Source of the DNA: Campylorhamphus procurvoides
Lineage: Eukaryota; Chordata; Aves; Passeriformes; Dendrocolaptidae
NCBI GenBank assembly: GCA_013396655.1
Contig: WBMV01000259.1
Coordinates: forward strand, 785,348-849,347
Length of the DNA stretch: 64,000 nucleotides
Direction: 5' to 3'
In this document: one piece after another, positions 1-13,245 of the stretch
Layout: each line of letters opens with the position of its first letter
Numbering within the stretch: the stretch's first letter is position 1
Notes under the pieces: model-generated
What the model saw: the letters and a program-made list of their open reading frames with translations, nothing else
What the model was told of the DNA's origin: nothing
Database searches by the model: none
Translations under genes and position numbers: made by a program

Positions 1-3000
1 ACAAACTTTATTCAAGGTTTAATTTCAGTGTAATGACAAGACATTCTAGAACAGCATATTTAATTTGGTTAAGTGAATGGCAATTCTGGCAAGAAAACTC
101 CTAAACTGACCTGCTTTGGATGTGCACTGTTTTCTCTTTGGTAATTATTGTACATTCCAAGTAACTCCAGGCAATGTTATGTTTCATAACTAGGAAACAT
201 TATTCTAGAAATTTGCTCAGCCTTTTACAAGAGCTGGAACTTCAAAAGCTTCAAAGTTATTGAAGGTTTGGTTGACCAAATTCTCAGCTTTCGTGTCTCA
301 CATTTTTCTTTCAGAACACTTTTAACTGTAATAGGTAGCTAGGACTAAATCTGATATTTTCTCTCTAAAATGTCCAATTAAGAGAATTTCTGTTGGATTT
401 TTTTTCCCCTGAGAGAGCACTTAGTTTGTGAAGCAAGTAATATCAGGGAAAAGTGAATCTAGATAAAGAGCTGAAAACTAAAAGAGATTTAATGATGTTG
501 ATTTTCTTAACCTCCGGTTTATTCAGGCTTTAGTGAGTAGTCTCTGCACAAAGATAAGCATTGTGTTCTATTTTTAGCAGGAAAAGAAAAACAAACAAAA
601 AAATAACTTGTGCCTGTGCCATTGTACACATCCTTTCTTTGTTTAATGCCTTGTTTTCGTTTTCTTTTTGCTCTCTCAGTGTTTGTGCAGAGCAAAGGGC
701 TTTGTCACTGTGTACTGTTTGTACACACACAGGGGACGAGGCTGATAAACAGCTGGGGGTTTATACATGGCCTGGGAAATCTGGGAGAGGGGATTGGACT
801 TCTTCCTGGCTGCCAAAACAGTTCCAGCAGAATGCTGTGCTCACCCTCAGGGAGCTGCTTCAATCTCTTAATCCAGGTGATGGCTTGGAGAGGGAAATAG
901 CACTGGAAGGCAGGGCCTGGTTTGGCGAGACTCTGGCTGGGGGTGTCACAGCAGTGACTCGGTGACACGGCCGAAGGGAGCTGCACACTTCCATAGGTCA
1001 GTGGGCAAGAACAACAAAAATGAACTGCTAAAGAGTTTTGTTATGGTAATTGCAGCAAAGTGTGCCGAGATCTTCCTGAAACCCCAAAGGGTTTCCCTTT
1101 GGAAAATTAGCCCTTAGCCAGGTGACTTAATTTCCCGTTTCTCTGGAGATCCTGCTCTGACCTGAGGTACAGAAGCAATGCAAGGTGGCCATGCTGATCC
1201 ATGGGCTCCCATAAATCCCCTCCACACAGAGCAGCACAGTAACCATGAGCAAGAAAGGTTACTGGGAATTATTGGGAATTCCTGACACCCTGGGGACATT
1301 CAGACCTTCATCTTTCCTTGCTTTGTGCTGATGATGTTTCTGGGAGGTGCAACAGAGACTGCCTGAGGGCTGGGTTTATAAATGTACTTCACTGCCATAG
1401 AGCAGCCTCTTGTAAAGTATTTTTATTTGGAATTTTTAAAATGATAAAATAAGGAGATGCACCTACACATCTGGTAGTAGGTCTAGCAGACATCGGGATT
1501 CAGTGCACTTTGGAGGGTACAAGATAAAAGTTAAGTTATTGTTTCTCACTATTGGCATTTCACTATTATTCACATTATTAGTGTTTAACTTTTTAGGCAA
1601 TGCCCATCCTGCTTCTAATAGTGCAATCTTCAAACTAAGGTGCCAGGAGGTTATGAAGAATATTGAGAAACCTAGTAAATATGAAGAAATACTTTTTTTC
1701 TATAAAAAGAGGTCTTGCTGATAACAACAACTCCATATGGACCAAAATTAGGTTATTTGAATTAAATTGTTTGTTTACTTGTAGAAGCAGGTTAATCCAG
1801 GAGACTGACTTGGATTGAATTACCCCAAAAGATGAGACGACTTTCTTAACTGTGCAGTTTTGGGAATCCCTTCTGAAATGTGCTTTAAGACTTGTTAATG
1901 CAAACTTTACTGGGAAGTAGAGAAGGATCAGGACCCTGTCCAGGGTTTGAAACCATAGATATCCTATTTTTTTTGGGGGAGAGATCCAGTATCTAAATAT
2001 ATTCCTTTCTTTATCATGTCTGATTAGGTGTAAAAGTAGAGAATATCTGCTTCATGGCAAAAAATTGCCTAAAGATGTTTCAGTAATGAGGATAAAGTAT
2101 GGCAGGACTATCCAATGTTGTGAGAAAAATTTTAATATTTGCTACACTTTAAATTCATCTTACAGTAAGAGACTATTAGAACACGCCTGATAAAGTACAC
2201 CTGAGTCCCAAAATGCTGCAAAATGTAAGCAATAGTATGTAAAATGTAAATAAATGTTATTTTTCAGTTGCTCTGTGTTAACCTAAGGATATCTTTTGAG
2301 TGAAGTTTCTTGTACAACAGCTGGCACAAAATCCAAACTAGCCTTCTGCTACTTAAAAATGCATCTATTTAAAAAGATGATGGGAATAGATAGGAAACAC
2401 TAGACTGGGATTTGTTTGCTTTCATTTTGCTGATTTGCAGCAGGAGCTTGAAGCAGGGTGTGGCCCATTCTCTATTTTGTTGACATCAGGAGCTGAGGCA
2501 GTTCCATATAAGCTGTTTTTTATTGTTCTGTCAGCTCAAGGATTTTGGATGTCATTGACTAATGGTGAATAATTCCATCTCATGGATTTTTTTTCTTTTC
2601 CTTTTTTNGGAAACCGTAGTTGCTCCAAAGTCCCAGGGAAGATAAGACAGTCAAAACTAAGGGCTGTTATGATTAAAGTTCTTATATCCTCATTCAGTTC
2701 CTTTGCATTTTGCACTCTCCTTAACTTGCTCACCTTGCCAAATGAGCAGTAGGTATCACTCACCAAAGAACCAATGAAAGAATAGCGAGCAAGCAAGAAA
2801 ATACAGTGACAATTGGATTAAACATTATCAGGTCTGTTTAGAAAGAGACTTTTTGAAAAAAGCTTCCTTTTTTGTTTAAGTTTAAATGAATATTGAGTAG
2901 GTGATACTGCTCTCAGTGGTCAATTCTCTGCCTGAAGTGTCTCATCGTTTTCTCAGCTGTCATTTCATGTTTCCCTTGTCTTACAAGCCAGCAGGCATGC

Positions 3001-4935
3001 CAAAGATAAGCCAACCAGCTCACCATGAGTGTAGTTTGTACCCAAACAGCCACAAAGGGTGGTTACCCAACCTTTGTTAGCCCTCTGATAACATCCTTTT
3101 AACCCTCTGTTGAAAACCCCAGGAGGAGAGCACATAAAATCACACATTTCGTACCAACTGTCTCCTCTGTGCATTTCATGGTTTCCAAACCATCCAGACA
3201 ATGCTGCTCTCAGGTGGCTTTGGTGGGGCTTGAAATGGAAGGAAGGTGTGTTTAGAAGGAGGCCAGTTTGAGGGTTCTGTGGAGCTGCTGGCCTGGTTTC
3301 ACTAGTGAGGCCAAGAGATGGGCAGTGGAAGGTGAGTATGTGTGCCTGGGCAAAAATGAGCTCTGACAGATCATTCTGTCTCTCTGTGGCTCTTTACCAT
3401 CCAAGTGAAGAGAAAACCTTTTTGTTTCTTTGAAAATCAGACCCATCCAATGTCCACCAAAAGCCAAATCTGTAATTCTTTACTGAAACGTGATTAACAC
3501 TGGCAAACCTCTGTTTTCTGGTGTCTAAACACTTCTGATCTTTCACAGACTCATTATTATCAGGCACTGCCGTTGTGTTTTGAAGCACAGTGATCTGATA
3601 AAATCCATAAAAACTTATCCCACAGTTCAATAAAGGGAAGATTGTTCTGCTCTCCTGTCCCTGGACCTTCCAGATCTGTGTTCTTTATTTACCTGGGCTA
3701 TTTGCAGAAGGGGTGAGGAATGGGGAAATTTGTTTGTAGATGTGATTATCAGCTGCCTGGTCAGAACTGTCAGCAGAGATCCACATCCCTATCATTTTCT
3801 GCTTACTCCCTTCAGAATTAATTTCTGAGTGCATGAAATTGGAGAAAGAGAATGTAATGTCTTGTTCAGCAATAGCAGAATCATGATTTAAAGAGTTGTT
3901 AACATGTTAATACGGAGTTTAGACCTAGCTGATATCTCTCCCTCTCTTTTTAAAAATTAAAATGCTTCCCAAAGGAAGAGTAATTTGAAAAAAAAAACCA
4001 GTACTGAATTCATAGCATGTGCAAGAACTGTAAAATATATTCAGAGTATTCAGTACAGATAATTGTTTATTAGAATTTGTTTGCTTGGTGGCCTAAGACA
4101 TAAAGGCGTGCACTCTCAGAAGCTGATTATATCAAAGAATTTGATAAAAGGCTCTTGCCAGCTAATTCTGAATTCTCTACTTATATATCTTGTGCTGCTG
4201 TTTGTTTGAAATTGCCTCTCTTGAATGTCCTTGGTCAGGTGATGGAGACAGAAACTGTTTCAGTAACTCAGAGTGCCCTAAGTGGGAGTATTTGGGGATC
4301 TGGAGAATAAAATAAAAACATCAAAACAAAAGTCTTACTAGAAAACCTTGAAAAAGATGGCACAACAGATGAAATATCATGTTTTGGTTTCCACTTGCTC
4401 TTCTGTGTCTCAGCTATTCAGCGATTATATCCCAAGCCAGTTAAAATCAAGTATTGCATTTCTATTTAATGGCTTCAGAAGAGGGAGAAATAAAATGCAG
4501 TGTGAAATGTTAAGAGAAAAAGACAGTATGTGATCGTTTTGCTTTTCTCTGATTTATGTATTTATTATTTATATGTATTAGAGTATGTACTTTTATTCCT
4601 CCTCTTCCTAAATATTTTTCTCTTGTTGGTTTTGGATGCTGGGTTGCTTCAAAACTTTCAAAAGAATCCCCTTTTTTGTTTCTTATGCCATTCTCTTTTG
4701 ATCTTTCTCTTCCACATAAACCCCTCCTTTACTACGTGAAATTTCAAAACTTATTTTTCACATCTCCTTTATTTAGAACCAAGTATTGAAGTGATGGTTA
4801 GAACAGAAGGCAAAGAATTAACACCCACCCTCCAGACTGTTAGCTGTTCCTTTTGTCTTTTTATGTCAGGTGGGAACTGCAATCTGACTCTCAACACTTG
4901 CTGTCTACTTTATTGTCTCACTGCAGAACCACCAA
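1..4935. other. AT-rich non-coding DNA, no gene seen
   Basis: Unique-looking vertebrate DNA with few CpGs and many short A and T runs. The open frames here are short: the longest is 134 codons at 561-965 on the plus strand. It is overlapped by plus- and minus-strand frames of similar length and has no recognisable domain. A T/C-rich stretch lies at about 4,530-4,770, and its hydrophobic-looking frames are a by-product of that composition. One ambiguous base lies at 2,608. A distal intron or intergenic DNA both fit. I see no splice-bounded exon that I would defend. Confidence 0.7.
2608..2608. other. Ambiguous base (N) in the assembly
   Basis: A single 'n' follows a run of six T and precedes GG. 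It is the only ambiguity code I noticed in the window. It probably marks an unresolved homopolymer length or a collapsed heterozygous site rather than a scaffold gap, which would normally be a longer run. Confidence 0.95.
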
Positions 4936-4990
4936 GGGTGCTGTGCTGGAAGGGACCCACAAGGATCATCCAGTCCAACTGCTTTGAACA
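4936..4990 (-). mobile_element. Short CR1 LINE 3'-end remnant, minus strand
   Basis: The plus strand reads 'ggaagggacccacaaggatc' followed by 'atccagtccaact'. This matches, from memory, the reverse complement of the conserved 3' region of avian CR1 LINEs (plus sense: ...agttggact...gatcct...gggtcccttcc). Only about 55 bp is recognisable. The terminal 8-bp repeat that should lie to the left (tcatagaatca-type) is missing or decayed, so both ends are uncertain. CR1 copies are usually 5'-truncated, and this one also appears to have lost its 3' tip. Confidence 0.7.
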
Positions 4991-5428
4991 AGAATAATAT
5001 CAATGTCAAATTGGTACTATAAATTAATATCAACAAATAATTATCTCTCCTCCACCTGTTACCTAACCAAAAGATTCACAGTTTCAAGTAAGATTTAAAA
5101 GTAGGGAAATGTTGGAAACAATACTTTCACCCTTCATGAAAATGCTTCCTTTCAAATATATGCATGACTAAATTTTGTTTTGGCTGGGGTTTCTGCCAAG
5201 GTTTTCAGATGCCTGATTTGGGGACTGCATTTCCATTTCCTTAACATAAAAAGCAAAAAGAAGAAATAGTCCCAAACTGCCTGGGTGAAATATATTTGTT
5301 TGAATGATGTCAGCACATAGAGGAAGGGGCAAATGAATAATGAGAAATGAGAAGCTGAGAAGATCAGTGTTCTTCAGCCAGGAGACAAGACAAGTAAGAG
5401 TGATATGGGATAGTATTTGCTGCTGTTC

Positions 5429-5461
5429 ACAATTATTAATTGTCTGGAAATATTTGTTTAT
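5429..5461. promoter_or_regulatory. Candidate enhancer core: homeodomain palindrome plus forkhead-like site
   Basis: Positions 5,429-5,443 read acaatta-t-taattgt, a 7-bp inverted repeat around one base that holds two TAAT/ATTA homeodomain cores. A forkhead-type TGTTTAT lies at 5,455-5,461. The surrounding DNA (about 5,420-5,560) has few CpGs, is AT-rich and has several more TAAT/ATTA cores. This arrangement is typical of developmental enhancers, but such motifs also arise by chance in AT-rich DNA. Function is inference. Confidence 0.25.
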
Positions 5462-8400
5462 TTTTAGTGATTAAAATAATATTGAAGTCAGATTATTTAG
5501 GCTAATTTACGTTGAAATCTTTGAAACATTAATTTGCGATTTTGTTGCTATTGAAGTTTGTACTCTTTGTCTAGTTTGGGCTGGAAAATGTTATTGGGAC
5601 ACGAAAATATTTTCCTGTCCAGCTCTTAGAAAGTCGAGTCAGCTCTTAGCCTGGAAGAGGTGGACAAGAGCTAAACAGGAACTCTAGATCAAAGGCTTTA
5701 AAACTGTACACATACTTGCTTATAACAGCGTGATTCAGAGCATTGCTTGTCTCAGTTTTATTTCCAAGGGACCAGGAGAAAACCTCCATTACTCATGTGC
5801 ATGTCCCTTGGAACCATTTCGCATATGCTGGTATTAGCATGACAGCGGTAAATTTTGGTTTAAAAAAATTATACAGTCTTGCAAAATCTAAGACTTGTTT
5901 TGAGTTGTATTTTAGGGTAGCTGTGCTGGAAGTGGGAGTTCCTTTTCTTCCTATGGCCTTGCTTTCTTTGCTGTGTGGTCCTGCAGTGAGATCCCTTGTC
6001 TGGTGCCAGCTTGGTGTGCCAAGAATTCAGCATGACTTGTGGATCACAGCATTCCATAGCATGAGGAGACATTAAATATATGGAGCAGGAAGGTGTGTTT
6101 GAAGCTCAGGGGAAAAAAAATGACTAAAAATGACAAGGGTGAGAAGATAAAACCTCAACCTCCAAAGTGGCCTTTGCTCAGTTCAGGGAACAGGACTGAG
6201 CATCCAAAGGTCCCAGTCCGAGCAGTGACTTGGCATTTGGTCCCTTAAAAGTTTTGGGCTTCCAAGGATATTCTGTTTTAGAGGAAATATGGGGAGAATT
6301 TCTTAAGGATATGTTCTTGGGAGCTGTATTTTGGTGTAATCACCCTCTCCTGCCTTTCTTCTTGTTTCCTTTTCTCTTGCCTCTCCTGTATGTTCCTGGG
6401 GTGTTTTTTATTCCATTGTGTCCTTTGATTTTTTAGAATTATTTTTTTAGATAATAGAACTGTTTTCTTTTACTGTTTTTGTCTGAAAGCCTCAGTTAAG
6501 CCAAAATAGCCGAGGGGAAATCCTGTTTTTGCAGCACATAAGAACTTTTTGCTTTGACAATCACTAGGTGTGTTCATCTAAGCAAGAGTTTGATGGTTTC
6601 ACTGATATGGTATTAAGAGGCTTTGATCATTTTGCGTGTGTCCTGAATGTCCCCAAACTGATCTTTTACAGTTGGTGCCTGAAGGTATTTCTTCTAAAAC
6701 CTCTGCAGTGCACACTGTTTACAGAAGTTATTTCCATGCAATTCTGTGTAGAAATAAGACTTCTCATTGTGCATTGAATTTGTTTTAAAATTAGAGTCTT
6801 TAAGAGGAAGGGAAATTTACTGTGGACATATTTTAAAGTAGATTCTGTGCATAGAACCAGTCTGAGAATTTTTATTAATGCTGTCATGCAGTTTTTGTTA
6901 CGATTTTCCTGGTATAGGTGACCTGAGTGCAGATTGTAACAATTGCTATCACTTAGCCATATTTTGAATACATTTATCTAATACTCAGTACAACACTCTC
7001 TCTTAGTACAAAGGGCCATGCAATGGTGTCCTACAAAGATTTATCAGTCTAAATTTGGGGTGAGCCATTATCAAAATTGGCAAAGATGTTGCGGGGCTCT
7101 GCAGGCTTTCCCAGGAATCCTGAGAGAACCATTATGGATGATAGTATTTTATGGAATACTTAACACCATATGCAAGGGACAATGCAAAACATTGTTAGGA
7201 ATATTAACAGCACAGAAAACTTTTATTGGGAGTTTTATCCCTTTCACCGATAAGGCCAAAACACCTTTGCACCCTGGGATCACAATCATGGAGGAAAGAT
7301 GGATAAAATGATCAAAAGTGTATTTTAAAAGTCATGATGCCAAGGTCCAGTGAGTTAGATGGCTGGGCAGGTGATTTGTGTCTCCCTCAAAGCCTTAAAT
7401 CCCAGTTCCAAGGGAGATAAAACTGCCTCCTGGCAGCACTGCAAGGGCACGCAGTGCTGCAGTTTTAACCTGTTACTGCAGGGACAGGGAGAATTTAATT
7501 CCTGGGCCTCTGGCAGGATTTGAGGTTTGGGTGAAAACTTCCAAATTTGGCATGGGGAGGGAAAGAAATACTTGTTTTGCTTTCTGGTAACTTAAAAAAA
7601 AAATTGCAGGTTTTTAAGGTGCTCCAAGACAAAAAATCTGGAAACCAGGAGCAGTAAATATGTATTAGAGGGCAGTAAATTAGTACTGTATAATTGTATA
7701 ATCATATGTTGGAGTATAATTTGGTTCCTAATTGTCCATTATAGCTATGTAATTTATATAATTATCTTACACTGTGTGGTCTAAAGTGCATACACACACA
7801 GATACATCTATATATTTCTAAAATATTCATGGTTGGTAAATACCATTTATAAATACTACAATGCTTGTACATACTTGGTAAATCATATGACATTTGCCTC
7901 ATTATTACAGCATTTAATATGAATGAACTATTACTTTGGGCATTTGTCTTGGAAGGTTCAGGTGTTTAATATTCAGAGACAATGTACATGAAATACCCAG
8001 TTTCTCCATCTTTGCTGTGCATCCATGCATTGCTGAGCACTTCTGCCAGGCCCAGAGCGTGGCTCTTAATGCAGATGAAGGACAGGCTACCAGAACAGCT
8101 GCAGTGCTTTGGATAACCTTCAAAATGCTTCAGGGCAGAAGTCAACCACTAATTTCCTGGATGAATTTTAATTTTTTCCCCTAGATTATTCAGTATTGAT
8201 GTATCTGTGCCCAAGATTTCCAAATGTTAATTCTTAGATTGAGCCTATCTACATTCTGCTTGTGTTTTAAGATGTTCATTTAACCAGACTTTCTGGACTG
8301 ATATGAATAATACATGTGTACACATTAGTACAGCAGAGTAATTTCCCTGAATCGAGTAACTCTGAGAGTTGTTATTTGCATTCCAGCTCTACCATGGCCT

Positions 8401-11360
8401 GTTCAGGACAGGAGCCCCTTTGTGGCAAATACCTCCAGCCGTCCACGACTGGGGGATCAGGTTTTCATTCCCCTGAAAATCATAGTGATTTAGCAGAGTT
8501 GTTCCTGAACTTGGCTCATGCCCTTTTCATGCCCTTAGGCCTCATTTCTGGGGTCTTTAGATGTGTGTCCCTCTAAGGTTATGAAGGTTTCACTGGGGTG
8601 TGTGCAGTGTGGGTGGGGTGGAACCCCTGCTCCCAGGGGTGGTCCTGGGGTTGTACATCCATGGAGGGGATAACAGAGAATTCTGAGGACCCAATTCCCC
8701 ACACCTGAGCGAGTCAGTCATGACTCCTGCACTCATTTAGTTCAGTTCACTCAGCCAAGCTGTGAGAATTAATTTTTCTTTCTACTGGGTTAGTTTGCTG
8801 TGAGCTTAGCAAGCTAAAAACTCTTGCAGGAATTGGGTAAGTCAGCATGAGCAATAAGAAAAGTGATTACAGAATTGATCAGGCAAGTTCTTCCAAAACC
8901 TCCAAATGTGAAAATCAAACAGAGGCAGGATGCATCTAAAGACTTAAGCAAAAGGTTTGTCACCCAAAAGCAGCGATTGTATAAAAATTTACATTTTAAT
9001 TTGCTCGAGATTTTTCTGTGAAAAATAACACAACCCACTTAAACCTTTTCTTATTTTTCTATTAGCATAAGAAAAAGTATCTATGAAAGTGCCTGGAAAG
9101 CTGATTTTATAATCTCTGTGTTCGTGTGGCTAGTTAAAAATTCTCCAAATAGTTACAGAGCAATTGTATTTCGGTAACAATGTGAAACTTCATAGAAGTG
9201 GCTGGGAAAAGCTAATGAGATTCTTGAAAGGCAGCTGGAAGCATATTCCTCTTTAATGCTTGAGCGCAGAGCCCAGCCAAAAAGTCTTATGAAAGCAGTG
9301 TGGGAGGAAGGAACGCCTTGTTATCAATGCAGAAATGGCCATCTCACATTCCCAAGGCAAGAAGAGAGGTCAGTGGCTCAGCTGGACAGCCAGGTAGGCA
9401 GTTCTGCCTGCTGGGGAACAGCAAAAAGCACTGGAACCACGTCAGAGTGGCAGCTTTTCCCAGCCCTGCTGTGCCAGGTGTAAAGGTGGCACAGAAAGGC
9501 ATCAAGTAGCTGTGCCAGGGCACAGAAAGGGACAGGGCTGAACTGTGGGCAGGGGCACTCCACGGGGTGCCACTGCACATCTAAACCTTACCCTTGTGGT
9601 TCTCTGGGAACGTGGGGACACAGCAGGAATGGGAGAAATGGGAACCGGCGTGTGTAAATGTGGAGATCACCTTTCTGCATTGTTCTCTTTGCTACTCGAG
9701 CTTGTCAAAAGCTGCTTCACCATATTGTGCATAGGTGGTGCACATAACACTGTAACTCATCCTTCTGACTTTGCTTGGCATGTTTTATCTAGAATCTGTC
9801 ATGTTTTGTAGGGCAAAGAAAGTGGAACTGCTATTCATATGCAAAGAATTAAAGACACAACATGTGAGGAAATCTTGTATAAAACAGTAGTTAAAGGTTC
9901 TTCCAGAAGGCTTCTTTGTTTTCAATATATATAAATTCCCTTTGTGGTTTAAAAACATCTTATTTTTTTTAAACTTTTGTAACAATAGAAACAAAACCAT
10001 TTGGATGCAGAGTTTCCATTGTATATAAGAACCTGAGTTTGCTTCAGTGCATATTACGGCAGTGGACTGGCATCCTTGTCTGCATCCATCTGCACCAGCA
10101 AAGAGGTTACCACCTCCAGCTTTTTGTCACCTCCCACCAGCCAGAAATTGCCACCCTTACTGTTCTGTTGCCAGTCCTCCAAGGTTGGACCTCTGCCTGT
10201 TTGCTGCAAGTAAAATCAGCCAGGTTACCTCACATCACCTATTCTAACTGTTTGAATTAGTCTGATTTATATTGCTTGAAGGAAATTAGGGCATGCCTGT
10301 GTGAACTGACCTACTGCACAAGGTGGATAGAAGTGGTGGCTGTCAGGAAAGGATGGAAGTGGGAGAAATGCTACAGGCAGTGACCCTTGACCCTTCATGG
10401 CCTGAGACATGTGCATGCAGGGATTTGCTACCTTCTGGAAATCCACCTTACTGGTTTTTCTTCTTCATTCCTTACACTTGCAAAGTGCAGCTCAGGTATA
10501 TTGGCTTGTGTGCAATGCCCAGATCTACTGTGGACATTATAATCTTTTCACTGTAGCATAAATGTACAGAAATTAGCTATATAGAACCTATGCATTTATT
10601 GTCATCTTCTAGAAAGAAACAATATCAGTTTATCAAGTTTTTGTGGCCAGAAATAATACCTAATTGTTCCCTCTTATTAAACTACAGAAAGCTCTATAAT
10701 GATCCCAAGGCCTTTTTCATCTCTGAGCCATCATTTGGTTCATCTCTAGTGACCCACCTGGTAGCACAGTCAAAAAGTTACACAGATAAACAGTTCCTTG
10801 CCTCTGTGTGTCATGCCTGGAACACCAAGTAGGTGAATTTATCAGCTTTGTTATTTGGCATTACATTGAGTTCAGCCTCGAATTCTCAGAGCGAAGTTTT
10901 CACATGAAAAGTTATAATAATCATAGTTCATGTGGCTAAGTCACAGAAGGTGATAATGTATTATACAGTGCCAGAACATTTTGTTTTCCATGTCTCCTCT
11001 CTCCGGTTTCATTGCATAATTTCCTTTTCCCTCTGGTCCATCTCTTCAGAGCTATGGTAATATCCAGTAAACATTCATATCAGATCCTCACTTAAAGAAG
11101 AGCACGTTGTGTTTAATATTTGCTTTAGGAAACACAGCCTCCTGTTGCACTGGGCTGTTTTACGTGGACTGAGCAAATCCACATGCCCAAATATGCAATT
11201 CAAATCTTCCCTGTCATACAGCAGAGCAACCAAACATAGCACAGTGACGTGGGCCTTCTCAAAAAAGCTGCTGTTTGTGCTGCTACGCATGGAACATTCC
11301 TCCTGTCCTCACAGCAAGTTCTAGAGCTCTCCAGTCTCCCTGAATCTCTGCATCACTCAA

Positions 11361-11378
11361 AAACCAAACCAAACCAAA
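11361..11378 (+). repeat. (AAACC)3 microrepeat
   Basis: Three perfect copies of AAACC lie at 11,361-11,375, followed by AAA. This is a short pentanucleotide simple repeat and may vary in length between individuals. No function is implied. Confidence 0.85.
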
Positions 11379-12280
11379 TTTACCACCACCTCTGCTAACT
11401 TGGTCAGCATAATTTTGCATGATAAAAGGTATTATCTCAGAGTGGAGACTGCTTTTTAGGCCGGAATAATGTGACCATTTCATTGCCAGCTGCCAGCAGA
11501 GCCTCTGTCAACTGCAGAGTCAGCTTCAGCCAAGTTTGTTCTCATTCATGTGTGCATCTTGGCTGAAGAATGGCATTTCTGATCTGGTAAAAGTAGGAAA
11601 TAAGCTGAGCATCACCAGCATACTAATGAAAGCCACATTTCCTCCCAGCCGGTGGCAGAGCAGTGAATCCTGCTGAATGAACCCACAGCCCCCAGACCAC
11701 GGTGACACCACCCAGCCCTCTGGTTCTCCTCGGAGACCTCCAGGCAAAAATGCTTTAAAAAATCAGTTCATTCCAATAGGCAACAGTTTCCTTGGGTTTA
11801 TCAAAGGCCCCTAAGGGCAAGGAAAGCAGCATGGACACACAATTGTTAGTTAAGGAAACCTGCAAGGAGTGCATTGTGCCCTTTGCTGACAGGGAATGGG
11901 GACAGCAGGAACATTCTGTGTCACTGCTTCACTGCTCTGGTGCTCTTCATATTGCCACGAGGAGAGAAATAAAGTGGATTCTCACTAATATTTGGGACTA
12001 TGTGGGAATTAACGGTGTAGTGACAGATAAGCAAAGGCTAAGCATCCACTTTCCCTAGACCATAGATCTCACTTGTAAGAATTATTTTCTATTCTTTCAT
12101 GACAGAAGAAATGAAAACAGGATGATTTTTAGCCAGGGAATTGTGGGTGTTGTTTTGTTTTCTTAAAAAACTAACACAGCAGGTCTAATTTAACAAAAAT
12201 TGTTGTTCAAGGTTGATATAATGACCCAAAAAAAAATAAGAATGTTGCTAGCAATGATTGTTTTACTGTGTGACCAGACG

Positions 12281-12302
12281 CTTGAAAAATGTATTTTTCA
12301 AG
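12281..12302. repeat. Perfect inverted repeat, 10-bp arms, 2-base centre
   Basis: The arms are cttgaaaaat (12,281-12,290) and atttttcaag (12,293-12,302), exact reverse complements separated by GT. An A-run follows at once (12,303-12,310). The spacer is too short for a normal RNA hairpin loop, so a DNA palindrome or a chance AT-rich symmetry is likelier than an RNA element. A T-run after the second arm, as in a bacterial terminator, is absent. Confidence 0.85.
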
Positions 12303-12393
12303 AAAAAAAAAGGGGATATCTTTGAACCTAATTCATCACAGAATTAGTTGTTACTAGACTGAAACTACTGGGTAATAGATATCTTTTTAAAAG

Positions 12394-12425
12394 AATCTAT
12401 TTAAATATATCTATTTAAATAGATT
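12394..12425. repeat. AT-rich nested palindrome
   Basis: The outer arms are aatctatttaaat (12,394-12,406) and atttaaatagatt (12,413-12,425), exact reverse complements with a 6-base spacer. Within the block, 12,409-12,424 is itself a perfect 16-bp palindrome (atctatttaaatagat). Together with the inverted repeat about 90 bp upstream, this makes an unusual local concentration of symmetry. Such sequences can extrude cruciforms and are unstable in cloning. They may also be remnants of a small inverted-repeat transposon, though I could not define target-site duplications. Confidence 0.85.
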
Positions 12426-13208
12426 TTAAATGAATTTTTATCCCCCTAGGATACTTGGTTAGTGAGTTATTTTGTATTCAGTGGTCAGGTGAGCCTGGCC
12501 GTGGGTCACAGCAGACGTGAGACTTTGCTTGTGAGAGTTACTGCTGTGATATCTTTTCCCCAAGTACTAACTTGCCTCTGTTGTGGAAATAAAATAAAAT
12601 AACCCATCTTATGATAATAGAGTACTCTGATAGCTCCAGGTGTGGGATGTGTGAGCAGGAGCTGAGTGTCCTGGGTCCTCCTGGCCATGGTGATCTTGAT
12701 GGAATGAGGACGAGGAGAAGCCAAGGTAAAAGCAGGGACATACAATCACTACACAGACACATAGATAATAACTCCACTGCTGCTGCTGACATTTGATATT
12801 GAGAGCTGTTACTTCTCAGCAAGAAGTTCAGGTTAATAAGAAGCTGTGGATTGATCTGAGCTGGCATGTTTAAGAAAAGTAAATTTTAAAAGAAAATATG
12901 AAGTGAGTGAAGTTGTTGCACAGTAGGTTCCATTATTTTCTTCTGTGTATAGGATTATTGATTTTCTAGGAACATTAGGTAAGTATTTCTCTATAGGAAC
13001 TGAGAAATTATGTTTATTTTCCTGTGCATGAAAATGCTGCTGTGTTTCTGCCTAAATGTTAGGGAGGTATTAAAGTAGTTATTTCTTTAATTGGTAATTT
13101 AAGTGACTTTACCTGAAAGAAAGAAAAATAAATAACTTTCATTAACCATAAAGAGTGTGAGAAGCCAGTTGAAAGTGGCAGAAGGTGGTTTAGGATAATC
13201 TAACTATA

Positions 13209-13245
13209 GAAAAAAACCCCTCAAACTAAAAAAATAAAACCCAAC
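13209..13245 (+). repeat. A/C-rich low-complexity tract
   Basis: Almost only A and C on the plus strand, with runs of seven A. A/C-rich sequence recurs at about 13,284-13,325. It may be a decayed poly-A-like tail of an old plus-strand retroposon or simple low complexity. The body of any such element is not recognisable upstream. Confidence 0.6.

Larger units (their letters stand above)
4991..13208. other. AT-rich non-coding DNA, no gene seen
   Basis: Mostly unique AT-rich DNA. Items listed separately are a motif cluster at 5.43 kb, an (AAACC)3 microrepeat at 11.36 kb and AT-rich palindromes at 12.28-12.43 kb. A higher-GC patch lies at about 9,250-9,640. Open frames reach only about 110 codons (5,743-6,075 plus; 12,538-12,867 minus) and overlap frames on the other strand. 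No signal peptide, repeat protein or catalytic motif stands out. No transposon ends could be paired by eye. Confidence 0.65.

Noticed and set aside
4530..4789. Hydrophobic 69- and 77-codon frames
   Set aside because: They come from a T/C-rich stretch read in two overlapping phases; there is no independent evidence of coding.
12281..12310. Inverted repeat followed by an A-run, resembling a terminator on the minus strand
   Set aside because: The genome context is vertebrate, the spacer is only two bases, and no gene precedes it.
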